Positions 19,002 through 29,301 of a stretch of DNA of 64,000 nt are shown here, in pieces; positions within the stretch are counted from its first letter, which is position 1, and each line of letters begins with the position of its first letter. The notes below the pieces were generated by a model. The model ran no database searches. It saw only the letters and a program-made list of their open reading frames with translations, and was not told where the DNA came from. The position numbers were made by a program, and so were the translations under genes. Origin of the DNA: Epithemia pelagica (lineage: Eukaryota > Bacillariophyta > Bacillariophyceae > Surirellales > Surirellaceae); assembly GCA_946965045.2 (NCBI GenBank), contig OX337234.1:3472001-3536000 (forward strand), in the 5' to 3' direction.

Positions 19002-21085
19002 AGGCCCGACAGCTGACTGAAGAGAACAGCTTCTTATTTTGGTTTGTATTTTGTGACATTCGATACTCATTTTCTGCCTAAAATTTGTCTATTAGTACTG
19101 CCCTATTTTTCGTCGCTTTTATTCGACTGGTCTCTGATCTTGCTATGATACCGTCTTCTCGGCAGCATCTTGTTGTATTTTGCTTCATCGTAAAACTAGC
19201 AAGTTCCATGTCCCAACTTGTTACATCATCATGATGGATGATGGATGATGGATGATGGATAATTTGACATATGACGGATGATGGATGATGGCATCTACGT
19301 GCGAGGTGCGAGTACAGACAGCATGTACTCGTATCTCGTATGGGTGGTCGGTGGTCGACGTCGACGTGGTTGTGTTTGTATAAACGTCTCGCAGATAAAT
19401 GAGCATTGTGGATCATCGGAATCGGACCGGCAACCCTCCGACTAGATGTCCGCTTCTTAGCTCGTCTGTTCGGGCAAGACAAACCCAATCTCACAGACAA
19501 AAAAATGAATGGAAATTTCACATCCATCGGTGGAAAGGCTGGCGTGATGTGACAGTTGGAAGATGGCAGGCGTTCTGCTCAACAAGACTCAAAATAGTGT
19601 TCTCAGTGGGTTCACGGGTCACAAAATCGATGCAGGCAACAAAACGAGGCAATGACCAAACCAACACCAAAAACGGCATGCTTCGTCCCTGGCCATCTCA
19701 TCTCATCTTTGTCACTGCACATCCATCATGGTAAGTTCTGGAATGGCTAATACTTGCATTGGAATGGACAATGTTTAGTTGTAGGCTCTCACTACGTTGC
19801 CAGTTGCCATAGTGTGTCATATGTTTGTGCCATGTAACATCCATTTTGGTCGATGCCATGTGGGGCTGCTGGCATCATTTGTAGGATCCTTATAGGACAA
19901 AATAGAGCTATAGACCTCAATTAGGAGTAGGTAGGATAAGTGGAGGAAGCCATCCATTTTTCCTCTGCTGTCGCTCAGTTTGGGTCTTTAGTGGATTGTG
20001 ATGTCGACCTGCTCCTGTTGTTCTTTTTTAGTTGCCATGAGCATGACTTGTCTTTCCCAGCAGTACAGGGGACTCTACACTCTATATGCTCCATAACGCA
20101 ACTAGGTAGAAAGAGACGTATTCTAAAATAGGACTGTATGTGGTTGCAAAGAGACAAGCCTACGGCAACGGCACGGTGTTGTGGAGGAGGGTCCACTTTT
20201 AAACGGACACAAACACTAGAAACAACCACACTTTTCCTAGAAAAAACAAAGAAAGGATGGGGTAGAGCAAAACACTGTCTATGGTCTATATGTCAAATGT
20301 CCATGGTGTGCAGATGATGGAGAATGCATTGTGATGGTGCATGTCCATTATCCATGTCAAAAGGTGCGTAGTGAAAATAATGTGGGTCGCAACTTGGGAC
20401 GACAATCAAGAATGGGGAAGACCAACGGTCAAAGTGCGCACGCCTGCTCACAAAATTTCAAAACGGTGATCCAGAAGGCCGGCGTGATCATGTTCATTTT
20501 GACCCGAAATTTTCTTCAAAAACGCAAAAAAACCAAAATTAAAATGGTTGGTCGCGGAGAGCGGCTGGGGGGCTAAGAAGCGGACACCTAGTCGGAGGGA
20601 TTATTTTTATTTCTTATCTAATTTTACTTATGCGTCAAAGGCAGTTATATCAAATTATTTCTATTGCCCTTCTATTCCGGCAAGAGGCAAGAGGCAAGAG
20701 ACGACAGTCAGAAGGAGAAAGCGCTTTGGGACTAATGAAATCCTGTTCTCAGATTTTTATGTGTACAAGTAGAGAAAATCCTCTAGCTAGGAGTATCAAA
20801 CAATGCACCAAACGACAGTGCGATGGTTCCCTTACTCCTAGTTTATTCAATGAGCCCCGCCGAGGTAGGCTATGAGAGCTTGGCAAGAGCTACCAAAGAA
20901 TTGACGTCTCTAGGTACTCTCCACAAGAGAGGACAAGCAGCAAGTAGGTTACCAAGCTAGAGGGAGAAACGGCATATACTCAATACTACTAGAGGAGTAG
21001 CTAAGAGGCGTAGCTAGCACATTGTCCGGCAGATTCAGTCGCTCTTAGCTTCTTGGAACAACAATCTTCTGGAATCTGCCTACAA
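19002..21085. other. Intergenic region between copy 2 and the second copia
   Basis: No convincing gene. It holds a GATGGAT minisatellite (19225-19292) and A/T-rich stretches. Several short open frames lack motifs and composition typical of coding sequence. Confidence 0.5.
19225..19292 (+). repeat. GATGGAT minisatellite
   Basis: Tandem ATGG/GATGGAT units in two blocks, about 19231-19260 and 19273-19291, separated by an A/T-rich spacer. It lies in intergenic sequence downstream of copy 2. Confidence 0.85.
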
Positions 21086-21166
21086 TGAACGAAATCTCCC
21101 CTACTTTAGTCTAAGTCTGGGGGTGACCCCTTATAATTTTATCTTTTATCGCTCTACTTTTGTTCA
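21086..21166 (+). repeat. 5' LTR of copia-B (81 bp)
   Basis: Identical to 27460-27540. It is very short for an LTR. It starts TG, ends CA, has TGAAC/GTTCA inverted ends, and carries a GGGGTGACCCC palindrome followed by TTATAA, a possible promoter core. Confidence 0.9.
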
Positions 21167-21180
21167 GTTTATCAGACCCA
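21167..21180 (+). other. Probable primer-binding site of copia-B
   Basis: GTTTATCAGACCCA follows the LTR directly. It resembles the initiator-tRNA anticodon-loop complement used by copia-A (TTATGAGCCC) with a G-to-C change and one extra base, so it may be a variant half-tRNA site. The tRNA is not identified with certainty. Confidence 0.4.
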
Positions 21181-21194
21181 CGTTTATAAGCACC

Positions 21195-21578
21195 ATGGAA
21201 ATGGCAAGGCCTGGGAAGGCAGAGAATCTCCAGGTCGACCCTCATTTCATGACACATGAATCGACCTCCGTGCGGCTTGGGTTGGAAGAGGGGCCACGGA
21301 ATCGATGCACCATGGTCTTGTTTGCGGAAACAGACCGCTCATTCCGGGATGCGTTGTCTGATACTACAGAGCGTGTCACAGTCACGGGAACCACGGTTCA
21401 TGGACGCATGATCCTCTCTACTCCGCTAGGGAAAACAGATTGCAAACGGAACGCAAACGGCACCGCCAAAAGATACTACTCCCGAACGGACGAATTCCTC
21501 AATTATACACAAACCGCCATTGTCCATCCTAAAGAACCCGGTGCAGGTAATACGCGCAAAGATCATCTTCGCTCATAA
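21195..21578 (+). CDS. Small leader frame of copia-B
   Basis: 127 residues from the ATG at 21195, 46 bp before the gag ATG and in a different frame. Composition is basic and polar with no recognised domain. It could be a leader peptide frame, an accessory product or a chance frame in the 5' leader of the genomic RNA. No function is proposed. Confidence 0.35.
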   Translation: MEMARPGKAENLQVDPHFMTHESTSVRLGLEEGPRNRCTMVLFAETDRSFRDALSDTTERVTVTGTTVHGRMILSTPLGKTDCKRNANGTAKRYYSRTDEFLNYTQTAIVHPKEPGAGNTRKDHLRS

Positions 21579-21624
21579 TTCTTACCTTGCGTTGCATTTC
21601 ATCCATTAAAGCGTTTCGTCGACA

Positions 21625-23373
21625 ATGGCAGCCGTGGCGCTTCGACAAGCATTTCAACGGCTTGGATTCCCGCAGGATACAGCCAACCATATGACAGATG
21701 CAGCAAATGGCGAGGGGATGGAGTTGGAATACCTCCGGGATTATTCAGACAACGATGTTGAAACCTTATGCTCGGCATTAAAGAAACCAGGCGGATTGAT
21801 TGCTGATGCGGCGGGGAACATGATCGTCAACCCTGGATTAACAGTACCACATCGTGCCGAGCGGAATTTGAAGTTGTTGTGTTACCTTTGTCGTCATTAC
21901 AGTCGTACCAGTCGTACCGTTGACTCCGGATCCATCCAATTGGCACTGTTGAATCCCATGGTGGCGTTGAAAGCCGAAGAAGATGACCATGAGGACCCCA
22001 GCACGCCCATGACACTCGCACGCGCAGTACCCGAGACAATCACAGAATTCATGGCCAACTGGCCTGAGCATCTCAGCCAATATCGTGGCCAGACTGGTGT
22101 CCCTCTTTCATATGTCATTCGTACCGAACAAAACCCGAAAGCCGAAGCAGACGACCCGGCATACGGACAACCTAACACCGTTTATCATTCGGCATTGCAA
22201 GAAATGGAAGCACGAGCCCCAATTACGGGCGCTACCTATGATGCAGACACCTCTCGTGTGTGGGTTTTATTGCAAGCGGCAGTTATCGAACACCGCAACG
22301 TCTACAATTGGATTTCCTCACATGCACGGAACCAGAATGGATACGCAGCTTGGACTGCATTCGTTGCGCATTATCGTGGTTCGTCTGCCGTGGAAAATAT
22401 CGTTACTTCATCCAGAGCTAAATGCCTCCAACTCCGATACACGGGAGAGAAACCTCGTTTAACTTTCGAACACTATGTTTCTTTGCACCAAAAGTACCAC
22501 AATGACATTCTCACAGCACGACCGGCAAGCGCATGGGATGATTGGACTCGTGTCCGTCAATTGACCGATGGCATCCATGCAAACCATATGATGGCCGGCA
22601 TTGCAGCGATCAAAGCCAATCCTCATTATCGGACCAATTTCGACGACGCTGTGAACCTCCTTCGAGACTTTGTGATTCAGACTAACCCTACTGCACACAA
22701 TATCAGCAACGTTCAGCATGGCGGACGTGGCGGCGGTGGTCGTGGCCATGGTGGTGGACACGGCGGAGGACGTGGAAATCGTGATGGAAGAGGACGTGGT
22801 GGAGGACAACATGGTCGTGGCGGACGCGGCGGCGGCTTCCATCCCTACCGTGGTGGTGGCAGAGGCGGTCGTGGCGGTCGGCAACGCGCTCGACGGGATG
22901 CACGAGGCATTTTAATTCCCGAGGACCGCTGGTACACACGCGAAGAGTGGGAGGAATTGCGCCAACAGCCCGGAGCCACACAGCATGTCCAAGAAATGCG
23001 TAACCAGCGTTTGAATCGTGATACACAGGCTGTACAAGTCCAGAATCACATCCTGGCATCTATAGTTTCTAATTTGGATGACACTCCTCCAGCGCCACAC
23101 GAGCGAGACCCTAACAACTTTTACTCTTTCCTATCTCCGCGACAGCGAATCAATGCAATGGCCCTAACTCACCGTGACAGCTATAGTGGTGTATTTCGTG
23201 ACATGTTTGAAAACCAGCGACGCGCGCAAAATGTCAATGCTATGGCCCAGAATCCCTTTGTTTTACCGAACCATTTGCGCGAACGTCCTGAAATTGCCAT
23301 GATGCAGCGACAAGGCACTCTCAACCAGCCTCCTTTGCTCATGCCTCCTCCTCCTCCCCGAGGTGGACACTGA
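21625..23373 (+). CDS. copia-B Gag with RGG-box tail
   Basis: 582 residues from the ATG at 21625. The first 360 residues form a helical capsid-like region with the layout of copia gag proteins. Residues about 365-422 are almost only Gly, Arg and His in RGG/GGR repeats, an RNA-binding composition that replaces the usual CCHC zinc knuckle. A further 160-residue tail ends in Pro-rich sequence. The TGA stop at 23371-23373 is followed by CATCAC and then by pol in the same frame, so readthrough would give a Gag-Pol fusion. Gag itself looks intact. Confidence 0.85.
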   Translation: MAAVALRQAFQRLGFPQDTANHMTDAANGEGMELEYLRDYSDNDVETLCSALKKPGGLIADAAGNMIVNPGLTVPHRAERNLKLLCYLCRHYSRTSRTVDSGSIQLALLNPMVALKAEEDDHEDPSTPMTLARAVPETITEFMANWPEHLSQYRGQTGVPLSYVIRTEQNPKAEADDPAYGQPNTVYHSALQEMEARAPITGATYDADTSRVWVLLQAAVIEHRNVYNWISSHARNQNGYAAWTAFVAHYRGSSAVENIVTSSRAKCLQLRYTGEKPRLTFEHYVSLHQKYHNDILTARPASAWDDWTRVRQLTDGIHANHMMAGIAAIKANPHYRTNFDDAVNLLRDFVIQTNPTAHNISNVQHGGRGGGGRGHGGGHGGGRGNRDGRGRGGGQHGRGGRGGGFHPYRGGGRGGRGGRQRARRDARGILIPEDRWYTREEWEELRQQPGATQHVQEMRNQRLNRDTQAVQVQNHILASIVSNLDDTPPAPHERDPNNFYSFLSPRQRINAMALTHRDSYSGVFRDMFENQRRAQNVNAMAQNPFVLPNHLRERPEIAMMQRQGTLNQPPLLMPPPPPRGGH

Positions 23374-26300
23374 CATCACGTGGACTCAATCACTCTCACA
23401 TCCGATACCCGTGTGCTTGACAAGAGTTGGCGACCGGACAACATTCCGCGCCATGTGTGCTCGACTAACATTGCGTTTAATGGTGATTCTAGAACAGAAT
23501 TGGACTCGCATGCTGATTCACCATGTGTTGGTCACAACACTTTAGTGGTTTCACGCACTGGTAAGAGCGTCTATGTAAATGTGGCATTGCCTTCAATGGG
23601 AAGCCGGAAAGCACCTATCATAACAGCGGCAGTGACCTATGACGCACCGGATGGGGAACAATACGTGGTGATCATAAACCAAGCGATCTATTTTGAGGAG
23701 CTACAGCACAATCTCATCGGAACAAACATGGTTAGAATGAATGACGTCGATGTCAATGACCGACCGAAAAGCCTAACCACAAACCCATCTGATGAGGACC
23801 ACGCCTTAGTATTCAAACGCGATGGGGTGACGATTCCCTTACTGATCAACGGCGTCATCTCATATTTCCCGACACGGAAAACGACGTGGGACGAGTACAA
23901 TAACTTGCCTCATCTACACTTGACTGCAGAATCCCCAGAATGGGACCCGCATTCCGATCAGTTACAACAAATGGAAGCCTCTATTACAGATGCAAACGGT
24001 AATTTGAGAGACACTGACTTCCGACAACCGCGCAGCGTATATTTGTTGAACCGTCTTATTACTTGTTCTAACCCTTCTGTGGCCGTGAGAGAATCCATGT
24101 CCGCAGCATCGGCTACACTTGCCTCTATCTCTTCCACTCTGCTCCCGGAAAGTTTGATTGCAGCAACGAAAATTTCCCGTGACAAATACCCGGGCATTTC
24201 GCCGGAACGCTTGGCCAAGAATTGGCGTATTGGACTAGAAGCCGCCAAACGGACCGTTCAAGTGACCACCCAACGTGGTGTCCGCACAATTCTGCACCCT
24301 AACGTGGAACGACGATTCAGAACCAGTGACCGTCAACTTCGATACAAGCATCTCAACACGGAATTATTCACTGACACGATGTTCTCAAAGGTCAAATCGA
24401 CACGGCAGAACACTTGTGCACAATTATACGTAAACGATCTCGAATGGCAGCGCTCCTTTCCGATGCGATCCAAAGCCGAGGCACACGAGACATTCGATTT
24501 GCTCTGTCACCGACATGGCGCACCAAAAGCTATTATCTCCGATGGCGCAAAGGAAGTACTCGAGGGCGAATTTCGACGCAAAGCCAGAGCGGCCGGTGTA
24601 CACTTGCGGCAGGTACTCCCATACTCACCATTCATGAACCGAGCGGAAAGCGCAATCCGAGAAAACAAGAAAATGACGGCGCGATTACTCATCAAATACA
24701 AAGCTCCACAGCGACTGTGGGACTATTGTTCTTCCCTTGTTGCCCTAATACAATCTAACACGGCGCACGATCTATATCAATTGGACGGCCAGGTACCAGA
24801 CAGTATCATCAAAGGTGAAACCGCGGATATCTCACGTCTTGCCGAGTTTGAGTGGTTTCAGTGGGTTAAATTCTATGACGATCCGATGCAGTACCCAGAG
24901 CCCAAAGTACAACTGGGCAAATACCTTGGCCCAGCTATGGACGTGCACCCAATTATGTCTTTCTATGTTTTGCGTTCTAACGGCACTGTGGTTGTTCGCA
25001 ACACCTTGCGCTCTCTCACCCACGACGAATGGCACAACGACGCCGAGCGACAGGAGCGATCCACTTTCCTAACAGGCATTCATGAATCTCTTGGACCCGC
25101 GTTTGCTGAATCTGATTTGGACACTGACTCACCACATCTTGTTTCTGCCATCACTCCCGAGTTTGACCCGTACGAGCCAGAGGCGGAACCGCCGGAAGCA
25201 GACGACTTTGACGAGGATGCATATGATGCTTACATTTCTGCCCAAGTGATGCTACCACGGGGTGACCGGATGGAAATGGCAAATGTTCGGAAACGCAAAC
25301 GCGACGATAACGGTAATCCTATTGGACGACACAATGCTAACCCGATTTTGGACACGCGAATGTACGAAGTGGAATTCCCTGACGGCGACGTGGCTGCTTA
25401 CACTGCAAATATCATTGCCGAGAATTTGTATTCCCAGGTGGACGAAGAGGGTAAGCAGTATTTGATGCTGGACTGTATTGTTGACCATAAGTCCGACGGC
25501 ACGGCAACCACGAAAGATGGACAATGGCACACGGTAAATGGACGACGGTGTCTCAAACGGACTACAAAAGGTTGGAAATTGTGCATTCAATGGATCGATG
25601 GTAGTACCTCTTGGGAACCATTACGACGCGTTCGAGAATCTAACCCTGTGCAAGTTGCCGAGTACGCCGTCACTGCTGGTATTGACAAGGAACCTGCTTT
25701 TATCTGGTGGGTAAATTCGACACTGAGACGAAGAGACCGCATTATCAAAAAGATCAACACGAAATACCAACGAACGACGCACAAATTTGGCATTGAACTA
25801 CCTAAGACCGTGGAAGAAGCACTCGCTATCGATAAGAAAACAGGAACGACTCTATGGCGCAACGCGATCCTAAAGGAGATGAAGAATGTCCGCAAAGCTT
25901 TTCGCATTCTTGAAGGCGACGACGAAAGACCACCTCCAGACTACCAGGAAATTGGCGGGCATCTCGTATTTGACATTAAACTTGGATCGTTGATTCGCAA
26001 AGCGCGATACGTGGCTGAAGGACACAGGACAGACCCTCCATCCACACTCACCTATTCCAGCGTTGTTTCTCGTGACACTGTGCGACTTGCCCTGACTATT
26101 GCAGCCCTGAATGACTTGGACGTTCTAACGGCCGACATCCAGAATGCATATCTGAATGCCCCAACATCTGAGAAGTACTATATCGTATGCGGCCTTGAGT
26201 TCGGAGAAGAGAATGTCGGTAAGAAAGCGTTAATCGTTCGTGCACTCTACGGGATGAAATCGTCAGGAGCTTCGTTTTGACATCACTTTGCTTCATGCTT

Positions 26301-27330
26301 GGACCACATGGGATACGCGTCCTGCAAGGCGGATCCCGACGTTTGGCTCAAGAAAGCTGAGAAGGCCGATGGCACACCATATTGGGAATATGTCCTTGTC
26401 TACGTGGATGACGTGATGGCAATTGGCACTGAACCTAACCGACCAGAACTAGATGTGACCCCAGAGTTGGACGCTGAATCGGCTAACTTCTACCAATCCA
26501 TGATTGGGGTCCTACGATGGGCCGTGGAATTGGGACGAATTGATATTGCAACGGAAGTATCCATGCTGTCAGCTCACCTTGCGTTACCTCGTGCCGGTCA
26601 TTTTGATGCGATTCTGAAAGTATTTGGTTACCTAAAGCGGAAGCACAACGCACGACTCGTATTCGACCCGACATACCCAGACATCAATTTCGAGGAGTTT
26701 CGACCCAATCCTGAATGGAAAAAGTACTACGGTAATGTATCAGAGCCTATCCCTCCTAACGCTCCCGAGGAAAGGGGACTACCAGTTGTGGTCCATGGTA
26801 AGGTGGATTCAGACCACGCTGGAGAGAAACTAACACGGCGATCGCGAACATGTTTTATTATCTATGTGAACAGCGCTCCTATTGTTTGGCATTCGAAACG
26901 ACAGACCTCCATTGAAACATCGACATTCGGAAGTGAATTTGTGGCAATGAAGACGATGATCGAAGCACTTCGGGGGTTACGATACAAATTGCGCATGATG
27001 GGTGTTCCGATCGACGGACCGAGCTATGTTCGAGGGGACAATGAGGCTGTGATCAAGAGTACACTTGCTCCAGATTCGACGTTGAAGAAGAAGAACAATG
27101 CTATCGCATATCATTACTGTCGGGAATCGGTGGCAATGGATGAAACACGGACGTGTTACGTGCATACGGATGACAACGAAGCGGATATTTTGACAAAAGT
27201 TCTACCACAAGGTCCAAAACGCACGAAGTTCATTCAGCAGTTACTTTGGGATGTTGAGGATGACCACCGATCAGTACGAGAAGCAGAGAAGCAGAAAGAG
27301 GGCGGCACGGTCCCGGTTGCACCGGAGTAG
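23374..27330 (+). pseudogene. copia-B Pol, inactivated
   Basis: In frame with gag. Domains in order: protease with Leu-Asp-Ser-His-Ala-Asp in place of the usual Asp-Ser-Gly; integrase with catalytic Asp, Asp and Glu (Ile-Ser-Asp-Gly-Ala-Lys-Glu, Arg-Ala-Glu-Ser); a chromodomain-like stretch (Trp-Ile-Asp-Gly-Ser-Thr-Ser-Trp, near 25595); reverse transcriptase with Tyr-Val-Asp-Asp near 26400; and RNase H. Two lesions are visible. TGA at 26278-26280 follows Ser-Gly-Ala-Ser-Phe, where an Arg codon (CGA) is expected. Near 26440 the sequence jumps from just after Tyr-Val-Asp-Asp to Arg-Pro-Glu-Leu-Asp, skipping roughly 60-80 residues of the thumb region with the frame kept. The protein cannot be a complete polymerase. 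Confidence 0.85.
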
Positions 27331-27459
27331 GGTAATCAGGATCCCTCCATTTGTCCTATTGGTTGGACTGGAAAATGCGTTCTATTTTGATAGATCCTCC
27401 GTGGCCCGAGCGACGAACTACCATTGTCATGTTAAACGGCAATGTACGTTCGAGGGGAC

Positions 27460-27540
27460 TGAACGAAATCTCCCCTACTTTAGTCTAAGTCTGGGGGTGA
27501 CCCCTTATAATTTTATCTTTTATCGCTCTACTTTTGTTCA
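27460..27540 (+). repeat. 3' LTR of copia-B (81 bp)
   Basis: Identical to 21086-21166. It is preceded by a short purine tract (GAGGGGA at 27452-27458) suited to plus-strand priming. Confidence 0.9.
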
Positions 27541-28742
27541 ACAATGGAACAATGGGAAGAAGGAGGAAACTGCCACACACTACATAGTGTGCCTACGTGT
27601 ACTGCCAACTGCGTGTGTTTTTTGCTTTTTGGAAATCGGTCGCATGTACACCGCAATCCTCAGTGGATGGCTCCCATAGAGATATTCTTCGATACCAATT
27701 AAGTTTTGGATTTTTGCGAGCGGGATTAGGGACTAGCTCAGTCCGTTCTACGAACTCCGAGCACGTACCACCGATCACCGATGCTTCCATCTTCATCTTC
27801 CGTCTTGGGTCTTGGAGCTTCAAAGTTCGAATATTCTCATTTCTCTGATACAGCAGGCAGAAGCAAGAGAGAAGGATCTTGCTGGATGTTTATGTCGCCA
27901 CTTTAAGTGCCGACATTCGATAGCATGTGCCTTGAAGGCTAGACTCAAGACTTCATGCTTAATGTGTCATGTCTCATGTCCCCTATCGAATGATCCAGAA
28001 GATCGTTTCGCTTCTTCGCGACCAGTCTGATACTAGGTAGAGTAGTAGCTGATAGTTCTGCATTCAATAGAAATTAGAAATAGAATTGCAGGCTGCAGCG
28101 TGAAGCGTGAAGTTGCATGCAATGAATGAGAAGGGTGAAGGAAAAATGAGAGGATTCGCATCTTGGTGCCGGAGCCGACCCTGCTTCGTCTACTCTTGGT
28201 CGTACAGTCGTTTGTGAGAACGTCAGACCATCGCAGTCGCATGTAGCACAACCATCCCGAAGAAGTTTCGAAATGAAGATTGATGCGCCCTACTATCCGA
28301 TCAAACGTCATTAATCACCAGTCAATATGACATGCGTCCATTGTGATCGCATTCGTCGATTACTACGTGAAAATGTGCTTCTCTTTCGATTGACGGATGA
28401 CGAAAATATTTTGACACATGACATTTCAAAGTACTTGGTGGGGTGATCTCTTTATCGTTGGAGGGAGGATCTCCCTCAGCAGCAGCACTTTTGTGGGTTG
28501 TGCCATGTGTGATGCGTGCAGCGGCACTTTGAGAGTGCCACTTGCCGTTTGTTGTTTCTTGTTTCTGCTGAGCCTTGTTGTCGATGATAGTCTTTTGGTT
28601 GAATGTCAAGATGCCAGATCCCATTCATGTGTTCATTTCCCTTGTTAGATCAGTCCAGTACATAACGACGAGAGTCCAATCCCCTTTTCTCATTTGTCCA
28701 AACCGTGTTTGAACATTTCTCCGTTTATAGCTGTGTGACCCC
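27541..28742. other. Intergenic region ahead of family copy 3
   Basis: No supported gene. ACGTCA lies near 28304 and two TGACG half-sites near 28392-28400, within 450 bp of the copy 3 ATG; these match the core of bZIP-type sites. Short open frames here lack motifs. Confidence 0.45.
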
Positions 28743-29269
28743 ATGTTTCCCTTTCATCATCACCATTATTCGGCCGCTTCTACTTCTCCACGGTCTTCCG
28801 TAACAAGAACACCCACAAGGTTCCACTCTTCTCCTTCTTCTCGAAGTGAGGAGGCACAACAAGTGGTTGCTGCTGCTGCAACAGCATCGTCTTCAGCGAT
28901 TGCTCGAGCACTCTGCCGGCAACCACAACAGCAACCATCCAATGTTCATCCAATAGTTCTCTCGTCACCGTCGTCATGGTTGCATCGACATCAACTTCTC
29001 CCCCCGGCAGTCGCCGACTCGACCCTCAAGCAACAGCAACAACAGCAGGTGCCTCGTGGTTCTCTGCCCCCTCCTCATTCTTCCTCCACGGAGCAGCAAG
29101 ACCTGTGGTTGGTTTGGAAGCAGCAACAGCAGTACCAGCACCAAGAGAGTCGGATTAACCTCGAGTCCTATCACAAGCGCTATTGTACAGCCATTGGCCT
29201 CGACTTGTTGTGGCCGGCCCCGAACACTGCTGCTCCTTTTTCCCCACCAGGGAATCGTCCAGCAGCAGC

Positions 29270-29301
<32 letters not shown>

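Larger units (their letters stand above)
21086..27540 (+). mobile_element. Ty1/copia retrotransposon with 81-bp LTRs, defective (copia-B)
   Basis: A 6,455-bp element bounded by two identical 81-bp LTRs that begin TGAAC and end GTTCA. ACAA on both flanks (21082-21085 and 27541-27544) suggests a 4-bp target duplication. Inside are a small leader frame, a Gag with an RGG-rich tail, and a Pol in the same frame behind an in-frame TGA. Pol has protease, integrase, a chromodomain-like segment, reverse transcriptase and RNase H. It is defective: a second in-frame TGA and a deletion lie inside reverse transcriptase. Its proteins differ strongly from copia-A, so the two belong to separate lineages. Confidence 0.9.

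Noticed and set aside
29260-29301. CAA repeat as a CRISPR-like or regulatory array
   Set aside because: A simple trinucleotide run inside a coding frame. No spaced repeats of CRISPR type exist in the window.
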